A stretch of DNA of 64,000 nt. Origin: Pseudomonadota bacterium (GTDB taxonomy: Bacteria > Myxococcota_A > Polyangia > Polyangiales > Polyangiaceae). Positions within the stretch are counted from its first letter, which is position 1, and each line of letters opens with the position of its first letter. Positions 40,616-52,849 of the stretch are shown here, in pieces. Under the pieces are notes generated by a model. The model worked only from the letters and a program-made list of their open reading frames with translations, did not search any database and was not told where the DNA came from. The stretch covers positions 26,486 to 90,485 of the forward strand of contig JAEYYX010000048.1 of NCBI GenBank assembly GCA_023428245.1. Reading direction: 5' to 3'. A program made the translations under genes and the position numbers.

Positions 40616-42025
40616 TTACTTGCCGCCGCAGGTGTCGAACTTGCCGGCGAGGGCGAGCAGGCTGAGCGCCTTGAGCATGCGCGGGAAGTACTCGCCGTCG
40701 TGGGCGCCTTCCCCGGCGGGGATCGCGACGAGCTCGGCTGCAAAGGATTCGACAGTTTCCGGGTCGAGGGTCATCGCGCCGACCGCGAAGGGGCCGACGT
40801 TGATGGCTGTGTGATCTTCGGGGCTCGGAGCCTCGTGATCCGTCGAGCCGTCCAGGTTGTACCATTGGACCGTGTTCTTGATGCCGACGGACTTCACCCA
40901 GTTCGTGACCTTGTCGTTCCAGGCCTTGGCCTCCGGCTTTCCGTACCAGAGATAGTCAGCGGCGATGCGCCAAGGAGTGCGCGCGGCGTCGTCACCGTAG
41001 GACGCCGAGCGGATGTACGCGTTGTGGCAATCAGCAGTCGCGTCGCCTCCACCCGCCGAGCCCCAGTTGCGCACGAGGCCGGTTTCGGGGTGCGAAGCAG
41101 CGGCGAGCAGCGGATAGCTGTCGTCCGCGGCGCGGTTCCAGAACTCGGCATCCTCGGGGGTCACCTTCGCGAACTCGCGGTAATAGGCGGGAGCGAAATA
41201 GGAGTAGTTCACGCACCCCCCACCCATCATATCAAACCAGCTTGAGTCGCCAGGCTGAAGGACAAGCTTGCCGTTATCCTCCATGAACATGTGCTCTTTG
41301 GTATCCTTGATGACCGGCTTGGCCTCTTCGAGATACTTGTTGTCCCCCCAGCGACAGGACGCCTGGATCAGCGCCATCGCGACGTCGAGATCGCCGTCGG
41401 AGGCCGCGTTGTCTGGATGTTGGTTGTATTTCGTGTCCCAGTGAGCGTCGCAGCCGTAGCGAAGCCAGTGCATGAGAGCCCGCCCTTCGACGCGCATGCG
41501 CTTCGAGTACTCGAAGAGCCCATCGAAGGCTGCGCGATCGTCGAAGACGACCGTCAGGAGCATTCCGTAGCCGATGCCTTCCGAGACCGTTGCGTCGAGC
41601 TTGGCGTTCTCCCAGCGAACGCGATGAGCTCCGTCGCCACAATCTTCGAGGTGGATCTCCCTCCAGACCTCATAGGCCTCTCGGGCGTCCTCGAGACCGA
41701 CGCTCTCGGGACGGAAACCCCAAGGCAAGTCTTGAACGACACGGGCGCCACCAGTGCCATCGCCTCCGGTCCCGGGTGCTCCGCCTCCGGTCCCACCACC
41801 GCCAGTCCCAGGATTGACAGCTCCACCTGCTCCCTCGCCATTGATGCCACCGCTTCCCAGTCCGGTCGCGGAGCCCGTCGCGCTCCCCCCCCCGTCACCC
41901 GTAGGATCACTTGTTCCAGCGCCCCCGGAGGCGCCCGGCTGATTTGGTCCGGACGTCCCATCGTTCGGGGAGCAGCTCGCGAGAATGGCGAAAGGAAAGG
42001 TGAGAAGAGGGAGAAAGCGCTTCAT
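40616..42025 (-). CDS. Glycoside hydrolase family 8 lipoprotein (endoglucanase/chitosanase type)
   Basis: A 469-residue secreted enzyme. Signal peptide with lipobox AILASC near residue 18; a ~75-residue Gly/Ser/Thr-rich linker; then a GH8 (alpha/alpha)6 barrel. The family's catalytic-acid segment is TVSEGIGYGMLLTV, and SDGDLDVAMALI matches the second conserved block. Further matches are WDTKYNQHPDNAASDGD and PGDSSWFDMMGGG. GH8 enzymes cleave beta-1,4-glucans, chitosan or xylan; the substrate cannot be told. A surface-anchored glycanase fits a biomass- or prey-degrading lifestyle. It ends with a clear terminator. Confidence 0.92.
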   Translation of the reverse strand: MKRFLPLLTFPFAILASCSPNDGTSGPNQPGASGGAGTSDPTGDGGGSATGSATGLGSGGINGEGAGGAVNPGTGGGGTGGGAPGTGGDGTGGARVVQDLPWGFRPESVGLEDAREAYEVWREIHLEDCGDGAHRVRWENAKLDATVSEGIGYGMLLTVVFDDRAAFDGLFEYSKRMRVEGRALMHWLRYGCDAHWDTKYNQHPDNAASDGDLDVAMALIQASCRWGDNKYLEEAKPVIKDTKEHMFMEDNGKLVLQPGDSSWFDMMGGGCVNYSYFAPAYYREFAKVTPEDAEFWNRAADDSYPLLAAASHPETGLVRNWGSAGGGDATADCHNAYIRSASYGDDAARTPWRIAADYLWYGKPEAKAWNDKVTNWVKSVGIKNTVQWYNLDGSTDHEAPSPEDHTAINVGPFAVGAMTLDPETVESFAAELVAIPAGEGAHDGEYFPRMLKALSLLALAGKFDTCGGK

Positions 42026-42245
42026 TCAAGGACCCAAGCTATTGAAGCCAGAGTGTAGCGACGGCGGGGTGGTATACCAACCGTTCTCCGGCCACCTGGT
42101 CGAAGAAAAAGAAGCGCTTCCGCGTCGATCGTCGACCGACTTCCCTTCAGCCGACAAAACTACAACGAGACAGCAGCGAAGTGTCGCGCAGAACCGACGC
42201 TCATAAGACGCTCACGCTCCTGCTTCGCTTGGGGTTCGCGGGCGC

Positions 42246-42620
42246 TCAACCGCAAACCCAGCTCTTCGCCTTGAGCTGATGCTCGAAGGTAAAAAGCAGG
42301 AGCTCGCCGGGAGCGAGCCATCCGAAGAGCACAATCGAGCGCGCGAGCCACTCTAGATCGGTCACAACAGCGATCTTCTTCCACTGATCGCGATGCGACA
42401 GGCCGTACTCGAAGCCCATCTTCAGGTCCTCCCAGATCGCTCCCTTATCCTGGCCGACGAAGTCGTGGCCTATCTCAAGGTAAACTCGAACCTCACTCCC
42501 GTCGTCGAAGGCCTTGCGCACCCTCGGCATGAGCACGCTCTCATAGTCCTCGCGGGTGAGCGTGCCCTTCAAACGAAAGGCGAGCACATCGGACGGGAAG
42601 TCGGGCAATACCTCGATCAT
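42246..42620 (-). CDS. SpoIIAA-like (STAS-fold) protein
   Basis: A 124-residue cytoplasmic protein with the SpoIIAA-like pattern: MIEVLPDFPSDVLAFRLKG at the N-terminus, TREDYESVLMP, then YLEIGHDFVG, AIWEDLKMGFEY and IAVVTDLEWLARSIVLFGWLAPGE. The family is related to STAS anti-anti-sigma domains but lacks the phosphorylatable Ser of SpoIIAA, so its function is unknown. The ~220-bp gap to the GH8 gene and the 123-bp gap to murI show no other gene. Confidence 0.85.
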   Translation of the reverse strand: MIEVLPDFPSDVLAFRLKGTLTREDYESVLMPRVRKAFDDGSEVRVYLEIGHDFVGQDKGAIWEDLKMGFEYGLSHRDQWKKIAVVTDLEWLARSIVLFGWLAPGELLLFTFEHQLKAKSWVCG

Positions 42621-42743
42621 GCCCTACCTTAACCGAAAAACGGCCTCGTCGAAGCCGCCAACAGCGCGCGTTTATTTTCCCTCATCAGGGCGCGCAGTTC
42701 CTGCGCGCGGCGGCGTGAACACCAGAACACTCCCCAAGTGGAC

Positions 42744-43598
42744 TCAGGGAGAGAGATCGATCTGTTCCGCGGGCGCGACCGAGCCAAGGAACAGGTCCGC
42801 GACCTTCTGAAAACCTGACGGGAGATCAGTCACGAGGAGCTGGAGGGCGCCGCCCCCATCTTTGTTGCCCGCTGGGAGCAACCGGCCGCTTCGAATCCAG
42901 GCCTGGAGGGCCTCAGCCGTGGCGGAGGCGCTGTCGACGACAGGGATCGGTCGTCCGGCGAGGCGAGAAGCGACGCGCTCAAAGACCTCTCGAAGGAGTG
43001 GGTAGTGAGTGCAGCCGAGGACAATGACCCCCGCGCCTCGTTCGATGAGCGGAGTAAGATATCGCTCGACAGCGAGCTCCGGCACGGTTCCGCTGAGCCA
43101 ACCTTCTTCGACCAGAGGAACGAGCAAGGGCGCCGGTTCAGCGATCACCTCGAGACGGGTCGAGAGACTCGAAACGGCCCGCGGATATGCTCCGGAGCGG
43201 ATCGTTCCCGCCGTCCCGACAACACCAACGCGAGGCGGCGGTCCTGAAGTACGCTGGGCCTCGAGAAGAGCCGCCCGCACACCTGCCTGAGCGCCCGGCT
43301 CGACGACGCCCATGACAGGAATGTCGAGCTCAGCCTCGAGGATCTCGAGAGCCACTGCGCTCACCGTATTGCAGGCGAGCACCAGGGCTTTGATACCCCT
43401 TTGGGTCAGCTCGGAGGCCGCGCGGCGCGCATAACGGATGACCGTCTCAGCGGAGCGGGTTCCATAGGGGACCCGGGCCGTATCGCCGAGATAAACGATG
43501 TTCTCCTCAGGAAACGCCTCGCGCAGAGCGCGCACTACCGTCAGGCCGCCGAGTCCTGAATCGAACACGCCAATCGGCGCGTCGTTTCCCGCGGTCAC
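42744..43598 (-). CDS. murI: Glutamate racemase
   Basis: MurI supplies D-glutamate for peptidoglycan. 284 residues with the family motifs IGVFDSGLGGLTV (first acid), ALVLACNTVSAVALE (catalytic Cys) and VIVLGCTHYPLL (second Cys). The start is GTG 43598, overlapping the hom stop as GTGA, which couples wall precursor synthesis to the aspartate-family pathway (that pathway also yields diaminopimelate). Cofactor-independent, cytoplasmic. Confidence 0.96.
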   Translation of the reverse strand: MTAGNDAPIGVFDSGLGGLTVVRALREAFPEENIVYLGDTARVPYGTRSAETVIRYARRAASELTQRGIKALVLACNTVSAVALEILEAELDIPVMGVVEPGAQAGVRAALLEAQRTSGPPPRVGVVGTAGTIRSGAYPRAVSSLSTRLEVIAEPAPLLVPLVEEGWLSGTVPELAVERYLTPLIERGAGVIVLGCTHYPLLREVFERVASRLAGRPIPVVDSASATAEALQAWIRSGRLLPAGNKDGGGALQLLVTDLPSGFQKVADLFLGSVAPAEQIDLSP

Positions 43599-44917
43599 AG
43601 GTCCTCGATGCGAATGAAACGACAGCTCTTGAGGAAGGGCGCGGCCCGGACTTCCTCGAGGGCGCTCACGAGGTCGCCCTCGCGCGTCTCGTGGGTGATC
43701 ATGAGAACCGACACGGGCTGACTGTCGCTCGTGTCCTCCTGGAACATCTCGGCGATGCTGATTCCGTGGCGACCGAGGGCTGTCGCGATGGAGCCGAGGA
43801 CGCCCGGAGTATCGTCGACGTCGAAGCGCAGATAGTAGCGGGTCACGGTCTCAGCGAGGGGGAGCAGCTTGCGCGGACGCGCCACAATCGCGCGGGTCGA
43901 GAGCCCACGCGCGCCCTCCCGGCGGCTGCGCGACACGTCCACGAGATCGGCCACGACGCTCACAGCCGTCGGCAGATCGCCCGCCCCGCGCCCCACAAGT
44001 AGGCAGGGTCCGAGAGCTTTGCCCTGAATGAAGACGCAGTTCAAAACGCCGTCGATGGTCGCAACAACAGTCGAATTCGGGACGAACGTCGGATGCGCGC
44101 GGAGGGAAATGGCGTCGCCGAGATCGCGGCCGATCGCGAGATGTTTGATGGCGTAGCCGAAGCGTTCCGCTGCGGAGAAGTCGACCGAATCGAGGGCCGT
44201 GATGCCTTCGACCGAGATCTGGTCCGGCGTGAGCCTCGAGCCGAATGCGAGCGTGGCGGCGACGATAAGCTTCTGGGCTGCGTCGTGACCTTCGATGTCG
44301 AGGGTCGGGTCCGCTTCCGCGTATCCGAGGTCCTGAGCCTGCTTCAGGGCCGTCGCGAAGCTGATCCCCTCCTGCTTCATCTTGGTCAGGATGTAGTTCG
44401 AGGTGCCGTTGAGGATGCCGTGGAGCGACAGCACCTGGTCACCGGTGAGCGCCTCCCGCAGCGTGCGGATGATCGGAATGCCGCCGCCCACCGACGCCTC
44501 GAAGGCAAGATCGACGCGCCCGCTCTGGGCTTTGTCGAGCAGGGCCGCGCCGTGCTTTGCGATGACGTACTTGTTGGCGCTGACGACAGCGAGCCCTTGG
44601 GTGAGCGCCCGCTCGATGTAAGAGCGCGCGGGCTCTTCGCCGCCCATGACCTCGACCACCACATCGAGCTCAGGATCGCTGAAGATGGACTCAGCGTCGG
44701 TCGTGATCCTGAGACCCTCCGCTGCGCGACCCCGCACCTTGTTCGGATCCCGCACGAGCACATGGGCGATCTCGATCGGTGCTCCGACACGCTCGGTGAT
44801 AGTTGCTTGGTTCGTCGAGAGCAGGTCCAAGACCCCTCCTCCGACGGTTCCGCAGCCGAGGAGCGCTACACGAATCGGCTTTCCTGGTAACGAAGGGCGA
44901 TCGCTGTCGGAATTCAC
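43595..44917 (-). CDS. hom: Homoserine dehydrogenase
   Basis: Reduces aspartate semialdehyde to homoserine, the branch point to threonine and methionine. 440 residues: Rossmann motif VALLGCGTVGGGV near residue 17, SANKYVIAKHG, the catalytic-region GILNGTSNYILTKM and EADPTLDIEGHDAAQKL, and a C-terminal ACT regulatory domain (YYLRFDVDDTPGVLGSIATAL) for feedback by threonine. The start codon is GTG. Coupled to murI by GTGA overlap. Confidence 0.96.
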   Translation of the reverse strand: MNSDSDRPSLPGKPIRVALLGCGTVGGGVLDLLSTNQATITERVGAPIEIAHVLVRDPNKVRGRAAEGLRITTDAESIFSDPELDVVVEVMGGEEPARSYIERALTQGLAVVSANKYVIAKHGAALLDKAQSGRVDLAFEASVGGGIPIIRTLREALTGDQVLSLHGILNGTSNYILTKMKQEGISFATALKQAQDLGYAEADPTLDIEGHDAAQKLIVAATLAFGSRLTPDQISVEGITALDSVDFSAAERFGYAIKHLAIGRDLGDAISLRAHPTFVPNSTVVATIDGVLNCVFIQGKALGPCLLVGRGAGDLPTAVSVVADLVDVSRSRREGARGLSTRAIVARPRKLLPLAETVTRYYLRFDVDDTPGVLGSIATALGRHGISIAEMFQEDTSDSQPVSVLMITHETREGDLVSALEEVRAAPFLKSCRFIRIEDL

Positions 44918-44994
44918 GGCAAAGCGTCTAGCCGGGCGGCGCCGGGAGTCAACCGGCCGGGACCCGCTCCGAAATGCTTGGGATGAGGGGTCGC

Positions 44995-46683
44995 CTAGGG
45001 GTCCTGGGCGACCAGCTCCGCGGTAGGCTCCGGCTCAAGAATGAGCGGGACCCCGGGCTGAGTGCGCGCCTGCTCAGAGGCCCGCTCGAAGATCTCCGGC
45101 CGTACGCGCAGCCGCGCCACCACGAACCGCCGTGGTGCGTTCTGCATCTCCCCCTCCCAGGTCCGCATCTGGGGCGGACCAGCGTTCGCCGCGAGCAGGA
45201 TCGGGAAGCCCGTTAGGGGATCCATCTCATAAAGAAAAAATGAGTGATAGTGGTAGCGCTCGTCGTCCCGGAGCCCGTTGATGAAGACAACGTCTCCGAG
45301 CCGGAACACTTCGCGCCGCTTTGCGAGGGATGCGAAGAAGGCGGTCCGATTGTTCAGCCGCACCTGCTCTTCTTTCGGCACCCAGTAGACGTCGAACCAG
45401 TGAGGATGTTTCGTCGCGAAGAGAGCGAGGCTCTCAACGCTCCGCGGGTTGTCCATGCCGAGACTCGGGAGAAAGAGCGCTCCCCTCACCCTCTTTCTAC
45501 CGGCTCCTCTCGGCGCCCAGCTTCCCCCCGTCGCCCAATCGAAGGCATCAGTGATGAAATCGACGCACACCTCAGGCAGCCGCACGCGTCCTCGATTATC
45601 GAAAACGAAATAACGGTCCCCGTTGTATTCATAGGTCTCCGCCCCTTTCCGATAAGCTTCGGCGAAAGCAAGCCTGAGCTTTCCATCTTCCTGGCCGTAT
45701 TCGGTGCGCGGCTCGTCGAAGGGCAGACGATGTTCGACGATGCTGTCGATGGCGTTCTTGAGGGGCAAAAACGCCGCTCGGAGCGCCCGCTCGCCGCTTC
45801 TTCGAGCCTCTAGATGTCGTTTCATCTCCGGGGAGATCTCCTCGCAGTCGAGGCGAGTCTGACCGCGCTGATCGACGCTCACGTGAGCGACTGTCGTGAC
45901 AGACTCACCGAGCGGAGCGCCCCCATAACTGAGCTCCACCCAGACCCCAGCCTTCGTTCGGCTCATCACCCTTGCTGAGCGAAATCCGACTTCCTCCTGA
46001 AGTTTCGTGAAATCCGCGTGGAGCGCAGGTGGAAGCGGTCCCGAGAGGTCGTCGATGCGATCGAAGAGAAGCAGAGCAGCATCCGTCTCCTCTCCCTCTC
46101 GGCGATAGCGATCCTTCTGGCGCACGAGCTCGAAGACTTCGTCTCCCCGGTGCACCCGGATCTTCGGCGCATCGAAGAGGTGATCGAAGCGCAAGATCTG
46201 ACTCATGCGCGTCGCGACAGGAGGCACCATCGAGAACAGATAGCCGTTTGTGAGAAAGGCCTGACGCCTGAGCTCAGGCTCACGCCTCGTTTCCCTGAGG
46301 GTCCGCAGAATAGCGGCTCCCGGATCCGAGCTGCGCTCGAGCTCACGGCGATAGGCGAGCGCCCGCTCCGCCAAACCTTCGGGCTCAGGATGCTCGAGGA
46401 AATAGATAGGGACGGCCCGAGCGCGACCGAGGATTTCGATGCGAAGCCCCTCGGATGCGGGGTCGAGCGGCGCCTCCACGGGGCGGCTCTCCTCCGCTCG
46501 GAACCCCTCACAAGCAGGTTTCGGGGACGCGACGATCTCAGGTGCGCGGACTTCCGCTCCTACCGCCGCGGGAGTCTCATTGCTTTGGGCCCGTATCTCG
46601 CTCTTGTCCTCCGGCGCCGGCGAACGCCGGCACGCCAAATGGCCCCCTGCGAGCAGCAGGAGAACAAAAAACATCGGGCGCAT
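44995..46683 (-). CDS. Lipoprotein with putative Cys/His hydrolase domain
   Basis: A 562-residue lipoprotein (signal with lipobox GGHLAC near residue 18; ATG 46683 chosen because upstream in-frame sequence runs into the lon 3' end). A ~300-residue helical N-terminal half is followed by a domain with RLPEVCVDFITDAFDWATG (Cys373) and, ~105 residues later, DDERYHYHSFFLYE (His478/His480). A Cys near a helix start followed by a His in a strand is the layout of NlpC/P60-like and related cysteine hydrolases. Assignment is by pattern only. Lies between lon (61 bp) and hom (77 bp). Confidence 0.65.
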   Translation of the reverse strand: MRPMFFVLLLLAGGHLACRRSPAPEDKSEIRAQSNETPAAVGAEVRAPEIVASPKPACEGFRAEESRPVEAPLDPASEGLRIEILGRARAVPIYFLEHPEPEGLAERALAYRRELERSSDPGAAILRTLRETRREPELRRQAFLTNGYLFSMVPPVATRMSQILRFDHLFDAPKIRVHRGDEVFELVRQKDRYRREGEETDAALLLFDRIDDLSGPLPPALHADFTKLQEEVGFRSARVMSRTKAGVWVELSYGGAPLGESVTTVAHVSVDQRGQTRLDCEEISPEMKRHLEARRSGERALRAAFLPLKNAIDSIVEHRLPFDEPRTEYGQEDGKLRLAFAEAYRKGAETYEYNGDRYFVFDNRGRVRLPEVCVDFITDAFDWATGGSWAPRGAGRKRVRGALFLPSLGMDNPRSVESLALFATKHPHWFDVYWVPKEEQVRLNNRTAFFASLAKRREVFRLGDVVFINGLRDDERYHYHSFFLYEMDPLTGFPILLAANAGPPQMRTWEGEMQNAPRRFVVARLRVRPEIFERASEQARTQPGVPLILEPEPTAELVAQDP

Positions 46684-46744
46684 TCCCACAACAATAACCC
46701 ATTTGGGCCCGTTGTGCGAAGCGCCCGTCGTCCGGCGGTTCGTT

Positions 46745-49186
<2,442 letters not shown>

Positions 49187-49255
49187 GGGGTTACTCAGGG
49201 CCGAGTGGCGGGGCTGTCTCGGAAAGCCGCATGGCGAGCCGAGTCATTCCCCTCT

Positions 49256-49283
49256 CGTATAACCATGAACCGTCTGTCCACAA
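49256..49283 (-). promoter_or_regulatory. Putative lon promoter
   Basis: Minus-strand TTGTGG (49278-49283), 16-bp spacer, TATACG (49256-49261), ~70 nt upstream of the lon ATG. Not a sigma32-type sequence by eye. Confidence 0.4.
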
Positions 49284-49372
49284 CCCAGGTCTGAAAGAAA
49301 GAAGGCCCCCCTAGGGTCCGCCCTGATTTTTTGGTGCGACTTCCGATAGAAAGGCTATGACCTCGATCACCC

Positions 49373-50338
49373 ATGGGCTCTCGAGCAAGCGCTCTGTTTT
49401 TCGGGACACCTGCCATTGCCGTCCCGTCCCTGCGCGCCCTCTGTCGTGTGTGTGAGGTGCGCGGCGTCATCTCCCAGCCCGACCGCCCAGCGGGCCGGGG
49501 GCTCGGCGCTTCACCGACCCCGGTGAAAGCGGCTGCCCTTGAGCTAGGTTTGCCTGTTTACCAGCCTCATAAAGTGCGCGACGGGGAGCTTGAACGTTAT
49601 GTGCGCGAGGTGGACGTCGACGTGTCCGTCGTCATCGCTTACGGAAGAATTCTTCCGAGTGCAGTCCTTTCGGCGCCCCGCCAAGGATCGGTCAATTTGC
49701 ATGCCTCGCTGCTCCCAAACCACCGAGGGGCAGCCCCGATCCAGCGGGCCATCATGCGGGGGGACACGGCGACCGGAGTCTGTCTGATGCAGATGGACGA
49801 AGGCATGGATACAGGTCCCGTGCTCGCACGACGAGAGATTCCGATCGACGACGAGGACGACGCGGGGACTCTCGCGGAAAAGATCGCTGAGCTCGCAGCC
49901 CTGGTGACCGAAGAATACGTCCCAAGGGCCGCGCGAGGTGAGCTTCTGCCCGTCCCTCAAGACCACTCGCGGGCGACCCACGCCCCGCCGATCACCCGCG
50001 AGGACACTCGACTCGACTTCTCCCTCGAAGCGACCGTGGTGCGGAACCGGGTCCGAGGGCTCTCACCCCGTCCAGGTGCAGAAGTGTGGGCAGACCGCCG
50101 CGAACGTCCGCGGGCTCGGCTTCGTGTCCTCTCGCTCGCCCTCTGCGAGAAGCGGATGGACGAGGCCCCACCCGGGACAGTTCTCGTCGAGGGGGGCCGC
50201 GTCTTCGTCGCGGCAGGCGGCGATTCCGCTCTCGAACTCCTCTCGGCCCAACCTGACGGCAAGCGAGTCCAAACCGGCCGCGACCTCGCGAACGGGCGCT
50301 GGCTGAGTACCGGGGATCGGCTTCTTTCGGATTCGTGA
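49373..50338 (+). CDS. fmt: Methionyl-tRNA formyltransferase
   Basis: Formylates initiator Met-tRNA using 10-formyl-THF. 321 residues with the N-terminal FFGTPAIAVPSLRAL, the folate/catalytic segment NLHASLLPNHRGAAPIQRAI (contains Asn and His of the active site) and MDEGMDTGPVLAR. The C-terminal tRNA-binding domain follows. The usual partner def is not adjacent. ATG 49373 is immediately preceded by CACCC, with no clear Shine-Dalgarno. Followed 24 bp later by the Hsp70 gene. Confidence 0.95.
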   Translation: MGSRASALFFGTPAIAVPSLRALCRVCEVRGVISQPDRPAGRGLGASPTPVKAAALELGLPVYQPHKVRDGELERYVREVDVDVSVVIAYGRILPSAVLSAPRQGSVNLHASLLPNHRGAAPIQRAIMRGDTATGVCLMQMDEGMDTGPVLARREIPIDDEDDAGTLAEKIAELAALVTEEYVPRAARGELLPVPQDHSRATHAPPITREDTRLDFSLEATVVRNRVRGLSPRPGAEVWADRRERPRARLRVLSLALCEKRMDEAPPGTVLVEGGRVFVAAGGDSALELLSAQPDGKRVQTGRDLANGRWLSTGDRLLSDS

Positions 50339-50362
50339 GAGGGCCTGATAGGCTTCTCGACA

Positions 50363-52849
50363 ATGACGGCAGTTGGAATCGATCTGGGAACCACGAACAC
50401 TGTGGTGGCCGCCGTGCGCGATGGTCGTGGCGTGGCCCTGAAAGACAAGGCCGGCCATGCTCTCTTGCCGAGCGTCGTCTACTTTCCAGAGAGCGGAAAT
50501 CCGGTCGTGGGCCGCGCAGCGCGGGATGCACGCACTCGCCACCCCGCCGACACCGTCTTCTCAGTGAAGCGACTGCTCGGTCGCGCCTGGGACAGCGAGC
50601 CTGTGCAGACAGCCCGCGGCCGTTTCCCCTTCGAACTCGTCGAAGGGCCGAGCAAAGCGACCCTCGTCCGCTGTCACGACGTCAACTACACGCTCCCTGA
50701 GATCAGCGCGCTCGTGCTCGAGGCAGCACGCGACATCGCGAGCTATCGACTGGGAGAGCCCGTCACTGAGGCGGTCATCACCGTACCCGCGAACTTCAAC
50801 GATCTGCAGCGCGCGGCGACCAAAGCAGCCGCAGGCGTCGCCGGCCTCGACGTGCTGCGCATCATCAACGAACCCACGGCAGCTGCCCTCGCCTACGGCT
50901 TCGGCAAACAGGGGCGCGAACGAGTCGCCGTTTACGATTTTGGTGGCGGGACCTTCGATGTCACCTTGCTCGACTTGAGCGAGAACGTGTTCGAGGTCCT
51001 CTCGACCAGCGGCAACACCTTCCTCGGCGGCGACGATATCGACGGGGTCGTCTTGGAACAGCTCGTGAGTCATTTGCAGAAGCAGAGCGGGATCGACGCC
51101 GGCGAGTACCCGGAGACGCTCGAGCTTCTGCGCGCCGCGGCCGAGACCCTGAAGTGTGAGTTGTCGAACCGGAGTGTCGCTACAGCACACATCCCCGATA
51201 TCTGGAATGGATCAGAGAAGACGCCCATCTCCCTCGAGTTCACCCTGAAGCGCTCGGAGTTCGAGCAGCTCGCCGAGCCCCACGTCGCGCGCACCCTCAA
51301 GGTTTGTCAAGAGGCGCTCGACGTCGCCGGCCTCACGACAAAGGATCTCGATGAGGTGCTCCTGGTCGGCGGGTCAACGCGTATCCCGCTTGTACGCCGG
51401 CGCATCTCGAGCTTCTTCGGCAAGATGCCCCAAGGGCGCATCAACCCCGACGAAGTCGTGGCGATTGGGGCGAGCATTCAGGCGATGGCGCTCAGTCCCG
51501 AGATGCAGCGCAACTTCGCGGGGGCCGATCTGCCGAGCCCCGCCATCACTCCGTCAACGCGTCCCCCGCGCGCGAGTGAGCGTCCCGCTGGCCGCTCCAA
51601 GACCCTGATGGGCGTAGGAGATATCGACAAACCCGAGGACGATCCGTTCCTGCCCGTCCCCGTGGGCAGGAGCCAGAGCGCCGCTCCTCCCCAACTCCCG
51701 AAACGCCCGGCTCCGAGCGGACTCAGCCTCGATCTCGACGACCTCGCCGAAAGCGCGCCGGCGGCCTCACCTCCTGAGGAGTTCGACGTGCTGCCGTCAG
51801 GCCTGCTCGACATCCCCGAAGAGCTCCGCGCCGGAAGCGTTCCGCCGCCCGCAGCGGATGGCTCTGTCGTTTTTGACCTCGACGGCCTCGAGAGCGGCGC
51901 CGACTTGCCCTCCCCTGCTGAAACCGCGCCCTTGCCCGCGGTCCTCTCTCCCGACAGGGCGCGCGGCCTCGGCGGCCTCGAGCGAAAGAGCATTCCTCTC
52001 CGGAGCCCGAGCATCCCGCTCTCAGCCTCGCCGAAACCGATGATCGGCCTGCCCGCTTCGCCGAAGCCGACAGCCTCTCCAAAACCGCTCACATCTGTAA
52101 AGCCAAGCGCCTCGCCGAAACCTCTCAGCAAGGACCCCACGCTCGCCGACGTTGCTCTGCCCTCCGCGGTGCCGCGGGCGCCAGAAGGCGGTCTGCCGTC
52201 GCCCCTTTTGTCGAACGCTGCGAAGGTAGTTCGAGCGCCTTCGAACGACACGGGCAGCCGCGCTCCTGCCAGCTTGCCCGATCTCACCGCGGCCCTGCCA
52301 GAGGTCGCAACGGACGGCAGTACGCTCCGGGCGGCGCGGGAAGGAGTTCCAGGACGCGATCTCCTTCCGGTTTCGCTCAAAGAAGTCGACCTCTTCGACG
52401 CCGACCTCACGAGTCTCGCTCCCGGGGCAACGACCGCGCCGTCAGCCTCTATCGACGAGGGCACGCCCCTCATCACGTCCCAAAGGCCCCCGCTCTTGCT
52501 CGACGTCACACCGCTCTCTCTGGGGGTCGAGGTGGTCGGCGGATTTACCAATCGACTCATCGAGCGCAACAGCCCCATCCCCTGCGAAAAGACGAGCACC
52601 TTCGCGACCACGAGTGACGGACAGACGCAGGTGCGAGTCCGGGTGTGCCAGGGGGAAGAGGAAGCTTTCGAACAGAATACCGTGCTCGGTGAGGTGCTCC
52701 TTTTTGGGCTCACCCCGACGGAGCGCGGCCGGACCACGATCAACGTCACCTTCGCCCTCGATGAAAACGGGATGCTCCGCGTGCACGCGCGAGATCCCGC
52801 GACCGGGGCCGCCGCCGACGCCGTCTTGAAGTTGGTCGGCGTCTCTTGA
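50363..52849 (+). CDS. Hsp70 (DnaK-like) with a ~330-residue disordered insert and no lid
   Basis: An 828-residue Hsp70. Residues 1-~378 form a complete nucleotide-binding domain: GIDLGTTNTVVA, NEPTAAALAYGFG, YDFGGGTFDVTLLD and LLVGGSTRIPLVRR. Instead of the short interdomain linker there are ~330 residues (~380-708) of Pro/Ala/Ser-rich, partly acidic low-complexity sequence with SPKP repeats. The substrate-binding beta domain then starts at LLLDVTPLSLGVEVVGG and the protein ends soon after LRVHARDPATG, so the alpha-helical lid is absent. Interdomain allostery must differ from DnaK. Its stop overlaps a J-domain gene (TTGA), a dedicated co-chaperone. Confidence 0.93.
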   Translation: MTAVGIDLGTTNTVVAAVRDGRGVALKDKAGHALLPSVVYFPESGNPVVGRAARDARTRHPADTVFSVKRLLGRAWDSEPVQTARGRFPFELVEGPSKATLVRCHDVNYTLPEISALVLEAARDIASYRLGEPVTEAVITVPANFNDLQRAATKAAAGVAGLDVLRIINEPTAAALAYGFGKQGRERVAVYDFGGGTFDVTLLDLSENVFEVLSTSGNTFLGGDDIDGVVLEQLVSHLQKQSGIDAGEYPETLELLRAAAETLKCELSNRSVATAHIPDIWNGSEKTPISLEFTLKRSEFEQLAEPHVARTLKVCQEALDVAGLTTKDLDEVLLVGGSTRIPLVRRRISSFFGKMPQGRINPDEVVAIGASIQAMALSPEMQRNFAGADLPSPAITPSTRPPRASERPAGRSKTLMGVGDIDKPEDDPFLPVPVGRSQSAAPPQLPKRPAPSGLSLDLDDLAESAPAASPPEEFDVLPSGLLDIPEELRAGSVPPPAADGSVVFDLDGLESGADLPSPAETAPLPAVLSPDRARGLGGLERKSIPLRSPSIPLSASPKPMIGLPASPKPTASPKPLTSVKPSASPKPLSKDPTLADVALPSAVPRAPEGGLPSPLLSNAAKVVRAPSNDTGSRAPASLPDLTAALPEVATDGSTLRAAREGVPGRDLLPVSLKEVDLFDADLTSLAPGATTAPSASIDEGTPLITSQRPPLLLDVTPLSLGVEVVGGFTNRLIERNSPIPCEKTSTFATTSDGQTQVRVRVCQGEEEAFEQNTVLGEVLLFGLTPTERGRTTINVTFALDENGMLRVHARDPATGAAADAVLKLVGVS

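Noticed and set aside
49303..49340. GC-rich stretch followed by T6 as a terminator upstream of fmt
   Set aside because: The stem is short and imperfect and there is no plus-strand gene ending there.
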